From positions 1-9,746 of the forward strand of contig RHKR01000060.1 in the NCBI GenBank assembly GCA_008363265.1: a stretch of DNA of 9,746 bases. Reading direction: 5' to 3'. The stretch comes from Chlorobiota bacterium (GTDB lineage Bacteria > Bacteroidota > Ignavibacteria > Ignavibacteriales > Ignavibacteriaceae). The position numbers were made by a program, and so were the translations under genes. The notes under the pieces were generated by a model. That model searched no databases. It worked only from the letters and a program-made list of their open reading frames with translations, and had not been told where the DNA came from. Shown here one piece after another: positions 7,394 through 9,746 of this stretch; within the stretch, counting starts at the first letter, position 1, and every line of letters starts with the position of its first letter.

Positions 7394-7522
7394 GAAGTAC
7401 CGAAGTACCGAAGTACCGGGATTCTGAAGTACCGAAGTACCGAAGTACCGGGATTCTGAAGTACCGAAGTACCGAAGTACCGAAGTACCGAAGTACCGAA
7501 GTACCGGGGGTTCCGAAGTTCT
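7394..7522 (-). repeat. 8-bp tandem repeat array, 12 perfect GAAGTACC units
   Basis: Twelve perfect copies of GAAGTACC (+ strand) occupy 7394-7505 in strict 8-bp register. They are interrupted at 7418-7425 and 7450-7457 by the 8-bp spacer GGGATTCT, giving the order 3 units, spacer, 3 units, spacer, 6 units. A degraded end follows (GGGGGTTCC, then GAAGTTCT at 7515-7522), which runs into the stop codon of the DUF59 gene. On the - strand, the direction of the flanking genes, each unit junction reads GTAC-TTCG-GTAC, a C(UUCG)G tetraloop hairpin. The array lies between two same-strand genes and encodes nothing recognisable. Confidence 0.95.
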
Positions 7523-7829
7523 ACTCAAACATATGATCCAGTTTATGCTTCGCTTCGGGCGACATCATCTGTGGGGTCCATGCCGGTTCCCAGACGAGGT
7601 CGATGAAAATACGGTACGCGTTAAAAGCCTGTTTCAGGTAGCGTTCCACCCACTCCAGAATGCTGTCATGCATCGGGCATCCTGGAGTTGTAAGGGTCAT
7701 CTTCACCAAAATAACATCTTCTCTGATAATGACAGAATAGACGAGACCAAGTTCTACGATATTCAATCCCAGTTCGGGATCGATAACCTTTGAAAGTACA
7801 TTAAAAACATCATCCTGTGACGGTATCAT
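7521..7829 (-). CDS. second DUF59/MIP18-family (PaaD-like) Fe-S assembly protein
   Basis: This is a 102-residue single DUF59 domain protein of the group called metal-sulfur cluster biosynthetic or PaaD-like proteins. It shows IDPELGLNIVELGLVY (about residues 16-31), the conserved Cys in TTPGCPM (C51) and the terminal WEPAWTPQMM. I chose ATG 7829, preceded by GGAGAT; a frame open to 7922 would add residues with no family resemblance. Its start overlaps the end of the membrane protein gene by 20 bases, so the two are translationally linked. It resembles the suf-operon DUF59 protein in domain only and probably serves a dedicated target encoded nearby. The target is not known. Confidence 0.87.
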   Translation of the reverse strand: MIPSQDDVFNVLSKVIDPELGLNIVELGLVYSVIIREDVILVKMTLTTPGCPMHDSILEWVERYLKQAFNAYRIFIDLVWEPAWTPQMMSPEAKHKLDHMFE

Positions 7830-9006
7830 CTGATCTCCGGTTGTATGTTGAAAGGATATTGTAACTGAACAGGATTGCTCCCAAAAGATAGACCAAGAGC
7901 CCCGATAGGAGAACCGTTTCATGATTGAGAAGCATGCCGGCTATAGTTACGAATATCGCTAAATTCGTTGTGTAATATTGTGCCTTTGAAATATTCCGGT
8001 TATAGAGGTCTTTCAGAAGTGGCACCTTCTTCAGTCCAACCTTGCTGCTGTAATAGTGGAACCAGATCAGGAAGGGGATTATCTTGTACATCTGTCCCAT
8101 GATCAGCTGACTGATAAAGCCGAAGATCACAATAAAACCGTAAACCAATGTCAGGTTCATCTCTTCAGTTGCGTTTCCGTTCGACATGAAAAGGAACGAA
8201 ACCCCACCGAGAAGTGCTGTTACCAGTGCCGTGTAAGCGAACACCGAGAACTTTATCCCCAGATCGAGGTTCTTCTTCATCCTTTTCTTCAGGATCAGAA
8301 GTATCTGATAGAAGAATATGAGAAACGCCAGCGCTATAAGTGGTACAAAGATGTAATCACCTGCTTCGGAGAAACCGGCAATTCTTGAAAGTGAAAACCC
8401 GAGTAATCCGCTGTTAAGGAAGATGAAGACCAGCCACGCCGGTTTAACCGAATAACCATGGGAAAGGGTGAACATCGGGATAAGTTTCATCGAAACCCCC
8501 GCTATCACCATGCCGATCCAGCCCGCTATCCCAAGATGCGCGTGAACTGTCAGCAGTTTCAGGTGATCGCCAGGCAGAAAGGGGTGGCCGAGATTGATCG
8601 CCAGCAAAAGTCCGAGCAGCACAGTGAAAAAGAGGTATATGTTTGAGGCTACAAGGAAAATACCGGTCAGGTTTCTCTTCTCTCCCTGCGCAAGTGTTAC
8701 TCCAAGATTAATCAGAAAAATGATTACCGCCGTCATCAGCAAACTTCCGGCGACAACCATTACGGCTGTGAAATTGAAGTTGTAAAACGAATATACCAGT
8801 AGTATCATCCCCGACATGTGAAATGCATACTGAATGAATGCCAGCTTTTCCGACCACAGTTTTACCTTAAGAATAATGGCTATCAGCTGGAATATGGCCC
8901 CGAATATCGTAAGTGCTATCCATCCCAACACCATAAGGTGGGTTACTGCCAGCGCGACCGGCGAAAAGTGGTGCCCCTTCAGAGAGGTGTGATCCACAAT
9001 CATCAT
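7810..9006 (-). CDS. polytopic membrane protein, heme-copper oxidase subunit I/NnrS-like
   Basis: This protein of at least 398 residues has about a dozen hydrophobic segments and little soluble sequence. Histidines sit in or beside membrane segments in contexts like heme-binding subunit I relatives: VTHLMVLGW (H23), TVHAHLGIAGW (H155, H157), TLSHGY (H183) and IWFHYYSS (H317). Repeated small glycine-rich helices (IFGAIFQL, GFISQLIMGQMYKIIPF) fit the subunit I-like/NnrS-like proteins seen with Rrf2 and DUF2249 genes. NnrS is linked to NO stress. The start is a problem: ATG 9006 lies inside what looks like the first membrane helix, and the same frame stays open upstream to 9117 with no ATG, GTG or TTG (see the next entry). 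It probably binds heme; the reaction is unknown. Confidence 0.75.
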   Translation of the reverse strand: MMIVDHTSLKGHHFSPVALAVTHLMVLGWIALTIFGAIFQLIAIILKVKLWSEKLAFIQYAFHMSGMILLVYSFYNFNFTAVMVVAGSLLMTAVIIFLINLGVTLAQGEKRNLTGIFLVASNIYLFFTVLLGLLLAINLGHPFLPGDHLKLLTVHAHLGIAGWIGMVIAGVSMKLIPMFTLSHGYSVKPAWLVFIFLNSGLLGFSLSRIAGFSEAGDYIFVPLIALAFLIFFYQILLILKKRMKKNLDLGIKFSVFAYTALVTALLGGVSFLFMSNGNATEEMNLTLVYGFIVIFGFISQLIMGQMYKIIPFLIWFHYYSSKVGLKKVPLLKDLYNRNISKAQYYTTNLAIFVTIAGMLLNHETVLLSGLLVYLLGAILFSYNILSTYNRRSDDTVTG

Positions 9007-9085
9007 AACAACCGCCGCCAGCAGCGAGAATATCGCCGACCAGTTTGAACGAGGGTGACATTTTGGTCGCGAGACCGGGTACCAT
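9007..9085 (-). other. displaced N-terminus of the membrane protein (apparent +1 frame break)
   Basis: In the membrane protein's frame, codons upstream of 9006 read SNWSAIFSLLAAVVMM, clearly the first half of its first membrane helix, yet that frame has no usual start codon. The best initiation signal is ATG 9085, one base after the DUF2249 stop, with AGGAAGG nine bases upstream (9095-9101). That ATG and ATG 9061 are in another frame. A +1 shift, for example at CCC-T (9055-9052), would join them and give a start such as MSPRSNWSAIF. The cause could be a one-base sequencing or assembly error, a real mutation or programmed frameshifting. Confidence 0.55.
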
Positions 9086-9086
9086 T

Positions 9087-9680
9087 TTAGTTCGCCTTCC
9101 TCGTTATAACCACTTTATAGTAGTTTTCCTCGATCTTGTTGGCGATTGCCTGCCAGCCGATCTGCTCCAGTTTCTCATAAAGCATCATCGGTTCACGGTG
9201 GTGGTGGACGAGAAGTACTGTACCCTCATCGAGCTCATGGATCTTCTGAAGTATTGCCATCATCGGCTCGGGTGGTTCCATTCCACGGACGTCGAGTTCG
9301 ACCACTTTGTCTGGGAGAGGGGCAGATTCGTTACCCGTTTCCCGTTGCGCGTTACCCGTTACCTGCTTGTGGCTATGCCATTGCCCGCTTGTGGCTATGC
9401 CATTGGCCGTGGACTGTGTGACAGCCTTAAAAAAGTAGACATTATAAACACCATCCGCTTCTTCAGTGAAGTGTTCATAACCTCTGCTGCCGAGGACGTT
9501 GTAAAGTGGTTTTGGTTCAAAGCCGTTGATAAGGTGGAGTACTTCACCATCCTGAAGTTTGGAGATTTCACCCATTATAAGGTGGAATGGATCAACACCC
9601 TGCGCGAGGGTGGGTCTTACATCCAGAACTCTGAGTTTGGCGTTAATAAGCATCAATTTTAATTCGTTTTCATTCATCAT
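9087..9680 (-). CDS. tandem DUF2249 domain protein with repeat-derived linker
   Basis: This 197-residue soluble protein has two DUF2249 domains. Domain 1 spans about residues 14-85 (LRVLDVRPT, LQDGEVLHLINGFEPKPLY). Domain 2 spans about 126-195 (VVELDVRGMEPPEPMM, LDEGTVLLVHHHREPMMLY). The linker (86-125) is low in hydrophobics and is coded by 7-bp and 22-bp DNA repeats. DUF2249 proteins occur near NO-related, hemerythrin and Rrf2 genes, but their activity is not established. Domain 2 has three successive His (H159-H161) that could bind metal. ATG 9680 or 9677 is preceded by AAAGGAAA. It is the first gene of the - strand cluster, one base before the signal for the membrane protein. Confidence 0.82.
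   Translation of the reverse strand: MMNENELKLMLINAKLRVLDVRPTLAQGVDPFHLIMGEISKLQDGEVLHLINGFEPKPLYNVLGSRGYEHFTEEADGVYNVYFFKAVTQSTANGIATSGQWHSHKQVTGNAQRETGNESAPLPDKVVELDVRGMEPPEPMMAILQKIHELDEGTVLLVHHHREPMMLYEKLEQIGWQAIANKIEENYYKVVITRKAN
9330..9364. repeat. five 7-bp tandem units (GTTACCC) inside the DUF2249 linker
   Basis: On the + strand the units are GTTACCC, GTTTCCC, GTTGCGC, GTTACCC and GTTACCT. Because 7 is not a multiple of 3, successive units are read in different frames and encode unlike residues, so the repeat was made at the DNA level. It directly adjoins the 22-bp pair. Confidence 0.9.
9365..9408. repeat. two 22-bp direct repeats inside the DUF2249 linker
   Basis: The units at 9365-9386 and 9387-9408 are identical at 21 of 22 positions (they end in TTGCCC and TTGGCC). 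They are read in different frames on the - strand, giving ANGIATS in the first-translated copy and GQWHSHK in the second. The period rules out selection for a repeated peptide. Confidence 0.92.
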
Positions 9681-9746
9681 CGTTTCCTTTATGTTGTCTA
9701 ATTGGCCTTTTTGTGAATATATTGCGGTGCCTGTTGTTCACCTGAC
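9681..9746 (-). promoter_or_regulatory. upstream region of the - strand cluster
   Basis: These 66 bases contain the ribosome site of the DUF2249 gene and an AT-rich stretch (TATATTCA on the - strand) that could be a -10/-7 element. I see no matching upstream box and no convincing operator. The window ends here, so the full promoter may be cut off. Confidence 0.25.

Noticed and set aside
7394..7522. Possible CRISPR array
   Set aside because: Units are 8 bp with no unique spacers of 25-40 bp and no cas genes, so it is a simple tandem repeat.
7830..7922. N-terminal extension of the second DUF59 protein
   Set aside because: The added residues have no DUF59 resemblance and overlap the membrane protein's coding sequence; ATG 7829 has a GGAG site.
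8867..9085. 72-residue - strand frame as a separate gene
   Set aside because: Apart from its first dozen codons, which may be the true start of the membrane protein, it is a shadow of that gene in another frame.
9045..9662. 205-residue + strand frame
   Set aside because: It is antisense to the tandem DUF2249 gene, which has clear domains, a ribosome site and operon context. The long frame reflects codon bias of the real gene.

Overview
The window holds a complete SUF-type iron-sulfur cluster assembly operon on the + strand, a redox regulator, and a second, convergent cluster on the - strand that looks like a respiratory or nitrosative-stress accessory locus. The host is probably a member of the Bacteroidota/Ignavibacteriota (FCB) group. 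The reasons are the operon order sufB-C-D-S-U-DUF59, A-rich AAGGAAA-type ribosome sites, a promoter candidate matching the Bacteroidota TTG / TAnnTTTG pattern, and a bacilliredoxin linked to suf. This placement is an inference; no marker gene is present.

Bases 1-193 are the leader and promoter region of the suf operon. They carry a GC-only palindrome, a small hairpin, a doubtful 24-codon leader ORF and a promoter candidate at 124-154. Bases 194-5799 carry sufB, sufC, sufD, sufS, sufU and a DUF59/MIP18 (SufT-like) gene, packed with gaps of 0-25 bases and one overlap. SufB, SufC and SufD form the ATP-driven scaffold. SufS takes sulfur from cysteine and SufU relays it, and no sufE is seen. The DUF59 protein helps maturation. 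Bases 5860-6390 encode a bacilliredoxin (CGC active site) with an unusual cysteine-containing C-terminal tail. An 18-bp-arm inverted repeat (6406-6446) precedes an Rrf2-family regulator (6464-6964) with three candidate cluster-ligand cysteines.

From 7028 to 9680 every gene is on the - strand. In transcription order they are a tandem DUF2249 protein, a polytopic membrane protein resembling heme-copper oxidase subunit I/NnrS-like proteins, a second DUF59 protein, a block of twelve 8-bp tandem repeats, and a small cupin. A - strand terminator with a UUCG-capped inner hairpin lies between the cupin and the Rrf2 gene. The cluster probably couples a membrane heme/NO/O2 function to Fe-S maturation or repair, with the Rrf2 protein as a candidate controller of both sides.

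The most notable points are: (1) the 8-bp tandem array, whose - strand RNA would form serial C(UUCG)G hairpins; (2) a DNA-level repeat expansion (7-bp and 22-bp units) inside the linker of the DUF2249 protein; (3) an apparent frame break at the start of the membrane protein; (4) the long dyad before the Rrf2 gene, with a related half-site before the bacilliredoxin gene.
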